In this document: in pieces, positions 24,362 to 34,037 of the stretch | How positions within the stretch are numbered: position 1 is the first letter of the stretch | How the letters are laid out: every line of letters starts with the position of its first letter | Assembly (NCBI RefSeq): GCF_900155595.1 | Contig: NZ_FTPB01000004.1 | Coordinates: 1,426,001 to 1,490,000 of the forward strand | Direction: 5' to 3' | Length of the DNA stretch: 64,000 nt | DNA from: Actinomyces mediterranea | Lineage (GTDB): Bacteria > Actinomycetota > Actinomycetes > Actinomycetales > Actinomycetaceae | Program-made: the position numbers and the translations under genes | Notes under the pieces: model-generated | What the model saw: the letters and a program-made list of their open reading frames with translations, nothing else | What the model was told of the DNA's origin: nothing | The model's database searches: none

Positions 24362-24970
24362 TTACTCCTCGTTCGGTTCCTCTCGGGGGACGCCGTACTC
24401 GAGCATCCTCCACCGGCTCCCGTCCCACTGCGTGTGGAAGAGATAGCGGACCTCCTCAGCGGGTTTTTCCACGAGTTCGCCGTCATAGTAGGCATAGGGC
24501 GACACCTGGAAGACGGCGACGATCTCACGGGTATCGGGATACTCCTCGAGTCTTGAGAGGTCCCAGTTGTACTCGACGGAGGTGATGTTGAAATCGAGAC
24601 CGCTGTGCCAGTGCCCGGAGGCATAGTGCTCTTCGATCCTGTCTCGGTGACTGAGGCATTGGGGACAGTCGTCGAGTGACGCCTCCATGAATGCCTCGGT
24701 ATCACCTGTATTCCAGGTGTAGGCGAGGAGGTCGAGGAAGTGGGAAGTCGCGTGCAGCGCCCCCGTCGCGGTGAACTGGTCGACCCACTCATCCGGCTCG
24801 GGCGGCGACGAGGGGCCGACCGGCGGGAGCAGAGCACCGTCCACCGTGGTGAAGTAGTCGCCCTCGGCGAGCGAGTCGACGCTGGCCCCGGCAGTCGTCG
24901 AGGGCGAGCACGCGCTCAACAAGGCACAGGCGAGTGCACTCACGCCGAGGCGACCGAGTACGGGGCCCAT
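24362..24970 (-). CDS. DUF6318-like lipoprotein
   Basis: 202 residues from ATG 24970, which gives a normal lipoprotein signal ending LLSAC (Cys21). An in-frame ATG at 25027 adds 19 His/Arg-rich residues and cannot be excluded. After a Pro-rich linker, the domain starting around AYTWNTGDTEAF and containing the C-x-x-C pair DDCPQCLSH resembles the DUF6318 lipoproteins of Actinomyces relatives. Function unknown. It is downstream of menF on the same strand with an inverted repeat between them. Confidence 0.8.
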   Translation of the reverse strand: MGPVLGRLGVSALACALLSACSPSTTAGASVDSLAEGDYFTTVDGALLPPVGPSSPPEPDEWVDQFTATGALHATSHFLDLLAYTWNTGDTEAFMEASLDDCPQCLSHRDRIEEHYASGHWHSGLDFNITSVEYNWDLSRLEEYPDTREIVAVFQVSPYAYYDGELVEKPAEEVRYLFHTQWDGSRWRMLEYGVPREEPNEE

Positions 24971-25067
24971 CGACGCCTGGAAGTGGTGGTGTCGCTGACG
25001 GGCTCCGGATGGTGAAGGGGGTCTCATGCTGGTGAGCGTAGGGGACGGGATCGTCGAGGAAAAGACT

Positions 25068-25089
25068 TATCCGTTAACCCTGTGGATAA
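25068..25089. repeat. Inverted pair of DnaA-box-like 9-mers
   Basis: TTATCCGTT (25068-25076) and TGTGGATAA (25081-25089, reverse complement of the consensus DnaA box TTATCCACA) face each other four bases apart in the intergenic space between menF and the lipoprotein gene. The core TTATCC/GGATAA is a perfect inverted repeat. It could be a DnaA site or an operator for the lipoprotein gene. Confidence 0.4.
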
Positions 25090-25124
25090 CCTCTGGCGTC
25101 CCTTGCGCTGCGATGCCCGCGCGT

Positions 25125-26381
25125 TCACTCCACGCCGAGGGCGTCGAGCAGCGGCGCCATCTTCGCCCGAGTCTCCGCCAATTCCGATGCTGGCGAAGAA
25201 TCAGGCATGATGCCGCCACCGGCGAAGACCCTGAGAGTCCGCCCCCCGTCCTCGATGAGACCGCAGCGCAGAGCGATGCAGAATTCGCCCTCGCCACCGG
25301 CGTCCACCCACCCGACGGGACCCGAATAGCGGCCGCGCTGGGTGCGCTCCATGCGGGTGAGCAACTCCAATGCCGCAGCGCGAGGGGTTCCGCACACGGC
25401 AGCTGTCGGATGAAGCGCCTGGACCGCATCCAGCAGGCTGGTTCCCCCCAGGTCCGCATTGATGTCGGTGGCGAGGTGAGAGACATTGGGCAGGTCGAGG
25501 AGGAAAGGCTCGTCGGGAGCGGACAGCGAATCGACGATCGGGGTGAGCGCCTGCACGACCGATTCGACGGCGAGGGCGTGCTCGCGCCGGTTCTTCTCCG
25601 ACCCCATGAGCTCCGCACCGCGCCCTGGTCCGGCGGTCCCGGCGAGGACACGCGATCGCAGACGCCCCTTCGACGTGGACGCGAGCATTTCCGGAGTGGC
25701 GCCCACGAGCCTGTCGACTGCGAATCGCCACGTCGTCGGATACAGGGCGTCGAGTCGCGTAAGCAGGTGGCGCTCGGTGAACGAGGAGTCGGTACGGACA
25801 CACATATCGCGAGTCATGACCGCCTTCGAGGCATCGCCTGCCGCGAGACGCTCGGCGAGGCGGGCGACGGACTGCATCCATTCGTCCTGCGTCATCCGCC
25901 CGACTCCTGTGACGAGGCCGATGGGGGCATTGGGCGGGCGGGGCACAGGGGTGAGGGCTCGTGCGAGGACGGCCAGCGGTTCGGGCGCGGAATCTCCCCG
26001 CGAGGCTGTGGCGACCCAGCGGCGCCCGTCGGCCTCGATGATGCAGATTTCGGGGACGATGAGGGTCGACTCGGTGTCGGCGGAGAATCCGAATGAGCCG
26101 AAGGCAATGGGGGCGTGCGGCGCATCCGAGGGCGCGTCGCATGTCATCGATTCGCCAAGGGCGCGCCACCAGTCGCCCGCAGTGGCGACGGCGTGCGACC
26201 CTGAACCCGTCCACACGGCGGCGCAACCCCATCCGACCATCGACTGACGGAAGCCTAGCCATACGAGAGGCCTGGTATCGGCGGGGATCATGTCGAGAAG
26301 GGGAGCGTTCTGCCACGGGGCGTCCACCAGCTCCACAACGCGAACGGTCATGTGGGCGAAACGTGCGGGCATGGCGTTCAT
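25125..26381 (-). CDS. menF: Isochorismate synthase
   Basis: Converts chorismate to isochorismate, entry to menaquinone. 418 residues; the chorismate-binding domain fills the C-terminal 250, with SRVLAGTAGPGR, a metal-binding EKNRREHALAVESV, the LHPTAAVCGTPRAAAL stretch and GRYSGPVGWVDA near the end. The exact start is uncertain: ATG 26381 has AGTAGG immediately against it, and ATG 26372 has better spacing. Divergent from menG across 340 non-coding bases. Confidence 0.93.
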   Translation of the reverse strand: MNAMPARFAHMTVRVVELVDAPWQNAPLLDMIPADTRPLVWLGFRQSMVGWGCAAVWTGSGSHAVATAGDWWRALGESMTCDAPSDAPHAPIAFGSFGFSADTESTLIVPEICIIEADGRRWVATASRGDSAPEPLAVLARALTPVPRPPNAPIGLVTGVGRMTQDEWMQSVARLAERLAAGDASKAVMTRDMCVRTDSSFTERHLLTRLDALYPTTWRFAVDRLVGATPEMLASTSKGRLRSRVLAGTAGPGRGAELMGSEKNRREHALAVESVVQALTPIVDSLSAPDEPFLLDLPNVSHLATDINADLGGTSLLDAVQALHPTAAVCGTPRAAALELLTRMERTQRGRYSGPVGWVDAGGEGEFCIALRCGLIEDGGRTLRVFAGGGIMPDSSPASELAETRAKMAPLLDALGVE

Positions 26382-26721
26382 CCTACTCGGAGGTCCCGCT
26401 GGCCGCCTCGGAGACCAGGTGCGAATACGTCCCGGGCCTTGATCGGCGTTCGCGCTTGCGAGTCAGCTGCGGTATGGCGTTCCTACGGCAAGCGGTCCCC
26501 GCAGATTTGGCCTGTGTCCCGCTCCTGCTCAACCCGCGCACACGCACACAGTTTTTGCACTTTCTGACACTCATCCTCTGGCGTGCTGTCTATAGCCGCA
26601 GGCCACAGCCTTAGATACTCGTGCGGTGTGGCGCGGTTTCCACAAACTGTGTGCGTTTTGACGGATGAATGGCCGATAGGCGGCGCTTTCTCCGGCCGCG
26701 TGGGCGTGAGAAGATGGGGAT
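26382..26721. other. Non-coding divergent region between menF and menG
   Basis: 340 bases with no supported gene on either strand. The half nearest menG (26560-26700) is poorer in G and C and presumably carries the promoters. I could not place clear -35 or -10 boxes or an operator repeat. Confidence 0.55.
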
Positions 26722-27435
26722 ATGAGCGATACCTCGGTCCTGCGCGCCGACCTCAGCAAATCCACGAGTGATGTGGCGTCGATGTTCGACCATGTCGCCG
26801 ACCGCTACGACCTCATGGATGTTGTGATGACCGGCGGCTTGGACCATGTGTGGATGGTGGCGTTGCGCAAAGCGGTCGCCCCGACCGCGTGGGAGAGGAT
26901 ACTCGACGTCGCCGCTGGAACGGGCGCTTCCTCGGCGGCATTGGCGTCCTGCGGCTCCGAGGTCGTCGCCTGCGACCTGTCGGAGGGCATGATCGAGGTC
27001 GGCCGTCAGCGCCACCCCGATATTGAGTTCGTTCAGGGTGACGCGATGAGTCTGCCCTTCGAGGACGACTCATTCGACGCCGTGACGATTTCCTACGGGT
27101 TGCGCAATATCCCCGATCCGGCGCTAGCCCTCCGCGAGATGTCGCGGGTGGTGCGCCCCGGCGGGCGCCTCGTCGTCTGCGAGTTCTCCACCCCGCCCAA
27201 TGCGGTGTTCCGTTCGCTCTATTCGGCGTATCAATCGACGGTGATGCCGCTGATGGCGAAGCTCATGTCGTCGAATGAGGTCGCCTACGACTATCTCATC
27301 GAGTCGATTCGCGACTGGCCGGACCAGGAGAGCGTCGGGCGACTCATCGCCGCCAACGGCTGGGAGCGAGTCGAGTACCGCAATCTGACGGGCGGGATCG
27401 TCGCCCTGCATCGCGCATTCGCCCCCGGTGCGTAA
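26722..27435 (+). CDS. menG: Demethylmenaquinone methyltransferase
   Basis: Final methylation of demethylmenaquinone using S-adenosylmethionine. 237 residues of the UbiE/COQ5 family: VASMFDHVADRYDLMD at the N terminus, SAM motif LDVAAGTGASSAAL, ACDLSEGMIEV, then SYGLRNIPDPALALREMSRVVRPGGRLVVCEFS, all in family order. Cited stretches aside, the C-terminal NLTGGIVALHRAF is also typical. It is on the plus strand ahead of the menJ-like gene, 306 bases away. Confidence 0.95.
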   Translation: MSDTSVLRADLSKSTSDVASMFDHVADRYDLMDVVMTGGLDHVWMVALRKAVAPTAWERILDVAAGTGASSAALASCGSEVVACDLSEGMIEVGRQRHPDIEFVQGDAMSLPFEDDSFDAVTISYGLRNIPDPALALREMSRVVRPGGRLVVCEFSTPPNAVFRSLYSAYQSTVMPLMAKLMSSNEVAYDYLIESIRDWPDQESVGRLIAANGWERVEYRNLTGGIVALHRAFAPGA

Positions 27436-27741
27436 AAGGCGCCTCTGGCAGCGGAGGAGCGCCCCATTCGAGGTCGGATGTTCGCCCTTATCTGGGCGGA
27501 TGGTCACCTGAGGGTGCTCTATGCCACACGCCCCATTTTGGGGAGTGTCGCCTTTCGTAAATCTCGTCGCCGTTGTGGCGTACGGGAAGGCTGAAACGGC
27601 GAGAAGACGCCTTTTGTGGCACTGTGCACCACGGCCCCCAGCCGGGGGCTACGCTTGCGAATCGGGACGCGGTGCAGTGTACGCCGCCCCATCATGCACA
27701 TCTGCGCATACTGGTCTGCGCGCAATACGGGAGGAAGTCCG
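27436..27741. other. Non-coding region with hairpins ahead of the reductase-nuo operon
   Basis: 306 bases between menG and the reductase gene. It contains a hairpin ACACGCCCC (27526-27534) with GGGGAGTGT (27540-27548), eight of nine pairs and a five-base ATTTT loop, probably a transcription terminator for menG. The rest should hold the promoter of the large respiratory operon. The open frame can be extended upstream of 27742 but has no ribosome-binding site there. Confidence 0.6.
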
Positions 27742-29022
27742 GTGGTCGAAGACGTCACTGACGAGGCGGCAGCAGACGTCGTCATCGTCGGCGCGGGCCC
27801 CGCCGGATCCTCACTCGCCTACCACCTCGCCACTGTCGGCATCAACGTCCTCGTCCTCGACAAGGCGACATTCCCCCGCGACAAGATCTGCGGCGACGGC
27901 CTCACCCCCGCCGCCGTCCACGAACTCATCCTCATGGGAATGGACATCAACGGCTGGACCCGCAACCGCGGCCTCACCGTCATCGGCGGCGGACACCGGG
28001 TCGCCATGGAATGGCCAGATCAGAAGTCCCTGCCCGGTTTCGGACTCACGAGGGCGCGTATGCGCCTCGACCACGAACTCATCACCCATGCTGTAGCAGC
28101 GGGCGCGCGCCTCATCGAGAACGCGAATGTCACGGGCGCCATCCAGGACTCCACCGGCCGCGTCATCGGGGTCACCGCGACCATCGACACGGGGGAGGAC
28201 ACCCGCGAGGTCGCAATCCGCGCCACTCTCGTCGCCGACTGCGGGGGAGTGGCAGGGCGCCTGGCGACATCGCTCGGCCTGGAGAAGAAGACCCGTCGCC
28301 CCATGGGGGTCGCGGCCCGTGCCTACTTCACATCGCCGCGCGGCGACGAGGAATGGATGGAGTCCCACCTCGAACTGTGGTCCGGTGCGCCCGGACAGTC
28401 CGATCTCCTCCCCGGATACGGCTGGATCTTCCCGATGGGCGACGGCGTCGTCAACGTCGGCCTCGGATCCGTGTCCTCCACCGCGAACACCACGCGCCTT
28501 CCTTATAAGAAGGTCTTCGAACACTGGACGACGTCCGTCCCCGAGGAGTGGGGCTTCACACCCGCGAACCAGATCGGCCCCCTGCGCTCCGCCGCGCTGC
28601 CCATGAGCTTCAACCGCACCCCCCACTACACCTGCGGTCTCCTCCTCGTCGGCGATGCAGGCGGAATGGTGTCCCCATTCAACGGCGAGGGGATCGCGCC
28701 CGCCCTCAAGGCGGGCAGGCTCGCCGCCTCGTGCATCGCTCAGGCGCTGCGCCGCTCCGATCGGGCGGGCATCGATCGGGCGATGAGTGAATACCCCGAG
28801 ATGCTGCGCGACGTGTACGGCGGCTACTACCAACTCGGCAGGATCTTCGTCGCCCTCATTGAGAACCCGCGGATCATGCGCCTGTGCACCACCAAGGGCC
28901 TGCCGATCCCGCGCCTCATGACCCTCGTCCACAAGCTCTTGTCGGACGGATACGAGCGTCAGGGGGGCGACCTCGACGATCGCCTCATCACGACACTGAC
29001 AAGGCTGGTGCCATCGGTATGA
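27742..29022 (+). CDS. Geranylgeranyl reductase family FAD protein, menaquinone beta-reductase (MenJ-like)
   Basis: Likely saturates one double bond of the menaquinone tail. 426 residues starting at GTG 27742, six bases after GGGAGGAAG. FAD-binding motif VVIVGAGPAGSSLAYHLA, the family stretch DKATFPRDKICGDGLTP, and LLLVGDAGGMVSPFNGEGI before the C-terminal helices. MenJ of mycobacteria is the named relative. It lies 37 bases ahead of nuoA on the same strand and is probably co-transcribed, tying tail modification to complex I. Confidence 0.9.
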   Translation: MVEDVTDEAAADVVIVGAGPAGSSLAYHLATVGINVLVLDKATFPRDKICGDGLTPAAVHELILMGMDINGWTRNRGLTVIGGGHRVAMEWPDQKSLPGFGLTRARMRLDHELITHAVAAGARLIENANVTGAIQDSTGRVIGVTATIDTGEDTREVAIRATLVADCGGVAGRLATSLGLEKKTRRPMGVAARAYFTSPRGDEEWMESHLELWSGAPGQSDLLPGYGWIFPMGDGVVNVGLGSVSSTANTTRLPYKKVFEHWTTSVPEEWGFTPANQIGPLRSAALPMSFNRTPHYTCGLLLVGDAGGMVSPFNGEGIAPALKAGRLAASCIAQALRRSDRAGIDRAMSEYPEMLRDVYGGYYQLGRIFVALIENPRIMRLCTTKGLPIPRLMTLVHKLLSDGYERQGGDLDDRLITTLTRLVPSV

Positions 29023-29059
29023 CCACGCCCCAGCACTTCGATCGATCCTTGGAGGAACG

Positions 29060-29419
29060 ATGACGAATCCCTATTTCCCGCTGCTGATCATGGCTGCGGC
29101 CGCCCTCGTGCTGGCCTTCGGCGGTCTAGGGGCCTCAGCGATCCTCGGTCCGACGAAGAAGTCCAAGGTCAAGGCCGAGAACTACGAGTGCGGGATCGAG
29201 CCGACGTCGGCCCACCTGCACGAGGGCCGCTTCCCGGTGCGCTACTACCTTGTCGCCATGACCTTCATCATCTTCGACATCGAGGTCGTCTTCATGTACC
29301 CGTGGGCCGTCAGTTTCGACCAGCTCGGCCTCTTCGGGCTCATCGCCATGCTCACCTTCCTCGCACTCATCACCGTGCCCTACGCGTACGAGTGGCGACG
29401 CGGCGGATTGGATTACTGA
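29060..29419 (+). CDS. nuoA: NADH-quinone oxidoreductase subunit A
   Basis: 119 residues with three membrane helices (about 5-27, 62-84, 90-110) and the loop motif YECGIEP that takes part in the quinone-site region at the junction of the arms. A strong GGAGGA precedes ATG. First gene of a complete fourteen-gene complex I operon; the electron acceptor is presumably the menaquinone made by the men genes nearby. Confidence 0.96.
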   Translation: MTNPYFPLLIMAAAALVLAFGGLGASAILGPTKKSKVKAENYECGIEPTSAHLHEGRFPVRYYLVAMTFIIFDIEVVFMYPWAVSFDQLGLFGLIAMLTFLALITVPYAYEWRRGGLDY

Positions 29420-29436
29420 GGGACAGGAGAACGTCA

Positions 29437-29991
29437 ATGGGTCTTGAAGAAGCCCTGCCCGCCGGCATCGCACTGACCAGCGTCGAGAAAGTCCTGGGAC
29501 TCGCGCGCAAGTACAGTCAGTGGCCCGTCACCATGGGTCTGGCGTGCTGCGCCATCGAGATGATGGCCGCCGGAACCCCGCGCTTCGACATGTCGCGCTT
29601 CGGCCTCGAAGTGTTCCGCGCATCGCCGCGCCACTCCGACATGATGATCGTCTCGGGCCGCGTCTCCCATAAGATGGCCCCCGTCATCCGCCGCGTCTAC
29701 GACTCGATGCCGGAGCCCAAGTGGGTCATCTCGATGGGCGCCTGCGCCTCGACGGGAGGCATGTTCAACAACTACGCCGTCATTCAGGGATGCGACCACA
29801 TCGTGCCCGTCGACGTGTACCTGCCTGGCTGCCCGCCGCGCCCCGAGGCCCTCATCCACGCCGTCATCACACTTCGCGAGCAGATCGGCAAGGAGCCGCT
29901 CGGCGTCCACCGCCGTGAGATCGCGCGCAAAGCGGAGCAGGCGGCCCTCGCCGCAACTCCGACCCACCAGATGAAGGGACTCCTCGCATGA
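29437..29991 (+). CDS. nuoB: NADH-quinone oxidoreductase subunit B
   Basis: 184 residues binding the last iron-sulfur cluster (N2) next to quinone. Cluster ligands are seen in LACCAIEM (adjacent cysteines), [10 protein letters not shown] and PGCPPRPEA. Start ATG 29437 follows GGACAGGAG; the frame extends further back through nuoA but without coding character. Stop overlaps nuoC by ATGA. Confidence 0.96.
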   Translation: MGLEEALPAGIALTSVEKVLGLARKYSQWPVTMGLACCAIEMMAAGTPRFDMSRFGLEVFRASPRHSDMMIVSGRVSHKMAPVIRRVYDSMPEPKWVISMGACASTGGMFNNYAVIQGCDHIVPVDVYLPGCPPRPEALIHAVITLREQIGKEPLGVHRREIARKAEQAALAATPTHQMKGLLA

Positions 29992-30698
29992 GCGACGAAC
30001 TCATCGCTCCCGAAGGCGAACTCACAGGGCCCGCACAGCGGGGCTTCGCACAGCCCGAGCCCATGACCCGCCGTGAGGGACTCTTCCCCGACACCACCGG
30101 CTTCGGCACACTGGTGACCCAGTCCTTCCTCCCCGGCGAGTCGGCACGCCCCTACGGAAGCTGGTTCGACTCAGTCGTCGATGTCCTCGAAGAGCTCATC
30201 GCCGCCGACGGCCTCGACGCGGCGGACGTCATCGAGAAGGTCGTCGTCGACCGCGACGAACTCACCGTCTTCATCACCCGCGAGCACGTCGCCCTCGTCG
30301 CGAAATACCTGCGCGATGACGCGGACCTGCGCTTCGAACTGTGCCTGGGAACCAATGGCGTGCACTATCCCGAAGACCGCGGCAGGGAACTCCATGCGAT
30401 CTATCCGTTGATGTCGATCACCCACAACCGGATGATCCGCCTCGAAGTGACCTGCCCCGACGCGGACCCGCACATCCCGTCGATCGTTTCCGTCTACCCG
30501 GCCAATGACTGGCAGGAGCGCGAGACATGGGACCTCATGGGCATCATCTTCGATGGACACCCCTCCCTCACCCGAACCGCGCTGCCCGACGACTGGGTGG
30601 GCCACCCCCAGCGCAAGGACTATCCGCTGGGCGGCATCCCCGTCGAGTACAAGGGCGCCACCGTCCCGCCCGCCGACACGCGGAGGTCGTACAACTGA
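29988..30698 (+). CDS. nuoC: NADH-quinone oxidoreductase subunit C
   Basis: 236 residues of the 30-kDa subunit family in the peripheral arm. The family signature is visible as [16 protein letters not shown], then [18 protein letters not shown]. The first 60 residues are a variable N-terminal extension. Not fused to NuoD, unlike in enterobacteria. ATG overlaps nuoB, and the stop overlaps the nuoD start (TGATG). Confidence 0.95.
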   Translation: MSDELIAPEGELTGPAQRGFAQPEPMTRREGLFPDTTGFGTLVTQSFLPGESARPYGSWFDSVVDVLEELIAADGLDAADVIEKVVVDRDELTVFITREHVALVAKYLRDDADLRFELCLGTNGVHYPEDRGRELHAIYPLMSITHNRMIRLEVTCPDADPHIPSIVSVYPANDWQERETWDLMGIIFDGHPSLTRTALPDDWVGHPQRKDYPLGGIPVEYKGATVPPADTRRSYN

Positions 30699-32047
30699 TG
30701 AGCACCCCGAACTTCCATGCGGCCGCTTCCGGCGCAGCCCTTCATGTCGACGAGATTCCCGAGGTCATGACCCAGGGCGGTGACTGGGCTGACATTCTCA
30801 ACGAGATCGAGAAGATCTCGTCGGAGCGCATCGTCGTCAACCTCGGCCCGGTTCACCCGTCGACTCACGGCGTGCTCCGCCTCATCCTCGAACTCGACGG
30901 CGAAACCGTCCGCGAGACGCGAGTCGACACCGGCTACCTCCACACCGGTATTGAGAAGACGATGGAGTACCGCACGTGGACGCAGGGAACAACCCTGTGC
31001 ACGCGCATGGACTACGTCGCCCCCTTCTTCCAGGAGACGGCCTACTGCCTCGCGGTCGAGAAACTCCTCGGCATCACCGGCGACATCCCCGAGCGCGCGA
31101 CTCTCATCCGCGTACTCATGATGGAGCTGTGCCGCATCGCCTCCCACCTCGTCGCCATCGGCTCGACCGGCAACGAGATGGGCGCGACGACCATCATGAC
31201 CATCGCATTCAGGGGCCGCGAAGAGATCCTGCGCATCTTCGAACGGATCACCGGCCTGCGCATGAACCACGCGTACATCCGCCCCGGCGGCGTCGCGCAG
31301 GACATCGGTGAGGGCACGACCGACTACATCCGCGAGCTGCTTCCCAAGTGCCGCCGCGACATCGGCGAACTCGAGGACCTCACGAAGGAGAACCCGATCT
31401 TCAAGAAGCGCCTGTGCGATGTCGCGGTCATGCCATTGAGCGCACTGATGGCGCTGGGCAATACGGGTCCGGGCGTGCGCGCCGCAGGCCTGCCCCTCGA
31501 TCTGCGCAAGATGCAGCCCTACTGCGGATACGAGGACTTCGAGTTCGACATCCCGACGCGCAACCAGTCCGACGTGTACAACCGTACGATGGTCCGCTTC
31601 GACGAGTGCTACGAGTCCCTGCGCATCGTCTACCAGGTGCTCGATCGTCTCGAGAAGTGCGAGGGCGCCCCCGTCATGGTCTCCGACCCCGCGATCGCAT
31701 GGCCCGCGCAGCTGTCCGTCGCCACCGACGGGCAGGGCAATTCTCCCGAACACATCGCGACGATCATGGGTTCGTCCATGGAGTCCCTCATCCACCACTT
31801 CAAGCTCGTGACCGAAGGATTCAAGGTCCCGGCCGGTCAGGTGTACCAGACGATCGAGCACGCGAAGGGCATCCTTGGCGTCCATCTCGTGTCCGATGGG
31901 GGCACCCGCCCGTTCCGCGCGCACTTCCGCGATCCCTCCTTTGCGAACCTGCAATCCCTGGCCATGATGACCGAGGGCGGCCAGTTGGCCGACGTCGTCG
32001 TGTCGCTGGCCGCCATCGACCCGGTCCTGGGAGGCGTCGACCGATGA
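30698..32047 (+). CDS. nuoD: NADH-quinone oxidoreductase subunit D
   Basis: 449 residues, the 49-kDa subunit forming the quinone pocket with NuoB. Motifs: [16 protein letters not shown] with the conserved His pair, [11 protein letters not shown] (Tyr expected to contact quinone), [10 protein letters not shown] and the C-terminal [12 protein letters not shown] 30698 shares bases with the nuoC stop. Confidence 0.96.
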   Translation: MSTPNFHAAASGAALHVDEIPEVMTQGGDWADILNEIEKISSERIVVNLGPVHPSTHGVLRLILELDGETVRETRVDTGYLHTGIEKTMEYRTWTQGTTLCTRMDYVAPFFQETAYCLAVEKLLGITGDIPERATLIRVLMMELCRIASHLVAIGSTGNEMGATTIMTIAFRGREEILRIFERITGLRMNHAYIRPGGVAQDIGEGTTDYIRELLPKCRRDIGELEDLTKENPIFKKRLCDVAVMPLSALMALGNTGPGVRAAGLPLDLRKMQPYCGYEDFEFDIPTRNQSDVYNRTMVRFDECYESLRIVYQVLDRLEKCEGAPVMVSDPAIAWPAQLSVATDGQGNSPEHIATIMGSSMESLIHHFKLVTEGFKVPAGQVYQTIEHAKGILGVHLVSDGGTRPFRAHFRDPSFANLQSLAMMTEGGQLADVVVSLAAIDPVLGGVDR

Positions 32048-32739
32048 GTTACACCAAGGAAGTGGAAGCTCGCCTGCGCGAACAGTCCGCCGAAATCATC
32101 AGCCGCTACCCGAGCGGACACTCGCGCTCCGCGATGCTGCCGATGCTGCATCTCGTCCAATCCGTCGACGGCTACGTCAGCCCCGACGGCATCGCCCTCA
32201 TCGCCGACATCCTCGATGTCTCGCGCGCGGAGGTGAGCGCCGTCGCGACCTTTTACACGCAGTACAAGCGCCACCCCACGGGGGACTACCTCGTCGGCGT
32301 GTGCACGAATGCACTGTGCGCCGTCATGGGAGGCGACGAGATCTGGGAAGCCGTCTCCGAGCACGTCGGCGTCGGCTCCGATGAGACCAGCGAATCCGGG
32401 CGCATCACACTCGAACGCATCGAATGCAATGCGGCCTGCGATTATGCGCCGGTCGTCATGGTGAACTGGGAGTTCTTCGATAATCAGACGCCCGTCTCGG
32501 CGCTCGCCCTCATTGACGACATCGAAGCGGGACGCCCCATCCACCCGACCCGCGGTGCCGACACAGTCGCCACTTTCAAAGAGGTCGAGCACACGCTCGC
32601 CGGCTTCCTCGACGGCCACGAAGACGAGGGCCCCTCGGCGGGAGAGCCGAGCCTGCGCGGCAGGGTCCTCGCTGAGCAGAACGGCTGGACCGAACCGGTC
32701 GCCGACGCCGATGACACCAAGGGAGGCGAGCAGGCATGA
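32044..32739 (+). CDS. nuoE: NADH-quinone oxidoreductase subunit E
   Basis: 231 residues, the 24-kDa thioredoxin-like subunit holding a 2Fe-2S cluster. The ligands are the two cysteines of VCTNALC and the two of [21 protein letters not shown] is typical. A C-terminal tail of about 60 residues beyond the fold is acidic and variable. Overlaps nuoD and nuoF by ATGA at each end. Confidence 0.95.
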   Translation: MSYTKEVEARLREQSAEIISRYPSGHSRSAMLPMLHLVQSVDGYVSPDGIALIADILDVSRAEVSAVATFYTQYKRHPTGDYLVGVCTNALCAVMGGDEIWEAVSEHVGVGSDETSESGRITLERIECNAACDYAPVVMVNWEFFDNQTPVSALALIDDIEAGRPIHPTRGADTVATFKEVEHTLAGFLDGHEDEGPSAGEPSLRGRVLAEQNGWTEPVADADDTKGGEQA

Positions 32740-34037
32740 CGACGTTTGCAGCACCCGGGCCACTCACCCCGATCGTCTCCGACGGCTGGGGCGAGGACAA
32801 GTCCTGGACACTGAAGTCCTACCTCGCCAGGGGCGGATACGAGGGCCTGAAGAAGGCGAACACCCTCGACGCTGCCGATATCGTCGACGCAGTCAAGGCC
32901 TCGGGCCTGCGCGGCCGAGGCGGCGCAGGCTTCCCGACGGGCCTCAAATGGTCCTTCCTGCCCCCGGATGACGGCAAGCCCCGCTACCTGGTCGTCAACG
33001 CCGACGAGTCCGAACCGGGAACCTGCAAGGACATACCGACGATCATGGCGAATCCACACATCCTCGTCGAGGGCATTGCGATCACGAGCCGCGCCATTAA
33101 CTGCACCCACGCCTTCGTCTACCTGCGAGGCGAGGTCGTTCACGTCTACCGTCGCCTTCTCGCGGCGATCAGGGAAGCGACCGACGCCGGGATCCTCGGC
33201 GACTTGACGATCACCGCACACGCGGGAGCCGGCGCCTATATCTGCGGCGAAGAATCGGCGCTCCTCGACTCCCTCGAAGGGCGGCGCGGGCACCCCCGCA
33301 TCAAACCGCCGTTCCCGGCAGTCGCAGGTCTGTACGCCCGGCCGACGGTTGTCAACAACGTCGAGTCGATCTGCCAGGTCACCGGCATCTTCCGCAACTC
33401 GCCCGAGTGGTACGCATCGATGGGCACCGAGAAGTCGAAGGGCCACGGCCTCTTCTCCGTCTCGGGCCATGTCAATGCGCCCGGACAATTCGAAGCGCCC
33501 TTCGGCATCACGATGCGCGAACTCATCGACATGGCGGGCGGCATCCGCGATGGGCACAGCCTGAAGTTCTGGACCCCGGGCGGCTCCTCGACTCCGCTAT
33601 TCACCGCAACTGAACTCGATATCCCACTCGATTACGAGTCCGTCGTCGGAGCCGGTTCCATGCTGGCGACCCGCGCCCTGCAGGTCTTCGACGAGACGAC
33701 TTCCGTGGTGCGCGTCATCGCCCGCTGGGCGGAGTTCTACCAGCACGAGTCGTGCGGCAAGTGCACGCCGTGTCGCGAGGGCACCTACTGGATCAAGCAG
33801 ATCATGTTCCGCCTGGAAAAGGGCGAGGGCCTGCCGGGGGATGTCGACCTGCTCGACGAGATCGCCCACAACATTGCCGGACGCAGCTTCTGCCCGCTCG
33901 GCGACGCCGCGGCCACGCCGATCATGTCCGGTATTGCGCGCTTCCGCGACGAGTTCGAAGCCGGGCTGACGACTCCCGCTCGCGAACTCTTCCCCTATGA
34001 GGCATCCGCCGTTTTCACACGAGGAGGTGTCCGATGA
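32736..34037 (+). CDS. nuoF: NADH-quinone oxidoreductase subunit F
   Basis: 433 residues, site of NADH oxidation. FMN and NADH binding glycines in LRGRGGAGFPTGLKW and GAGAYICGEESAL, and the 4Fe-4S motif ESCGKCTPCREGT plus a distal Cys in SFCPLGDAA. Overlaps nuoE and nuoG by four bases each. Confidence 0.97.
   Translation: MTTFAAPGPLTPIVSDGWGEDKSWTLKSYLARGGYEGLKKANTLDAADIVDAVKASGLRGRGGAGFPTGLKWSFLPPDDGKPRYLVVNADESEPGTCKDIPTIMANPHILVEGIAITSRAINCTHAFVYLRGEVVHVYRRLLAAIREATDAGILGDLTITAHAGAGAYICGEESALLDSLEGRRGHPRIKPPFPAVAGLYARPTVVNNVESICQVTGIFRNSPEWYASMGTEKSKGHGLFSVSGHVNAPGQFEAPFGITMRELIDMAGGIRDGHSLKFWTPGGSSTPLFTATELDIPLDYESVVGAGSMLATRALQVFDETTSVVRVIARWAEFYQHESCGKCTPCREGTYWIKQIMFRLEKGEGLPGDVDLLDEIAHNIAGRSFCPLGDAAATPIMSGIARFRDEFEAGLTTPARELFPYEASAVFTRGGVR

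Noticed and set aside
25026-26096. Long plus-strand open frame opposite menF
   Set aside because: Arises from codon bias of menF on the other strand; Arg/Gly-rich, no ribosome-binding site or recognisable domain.
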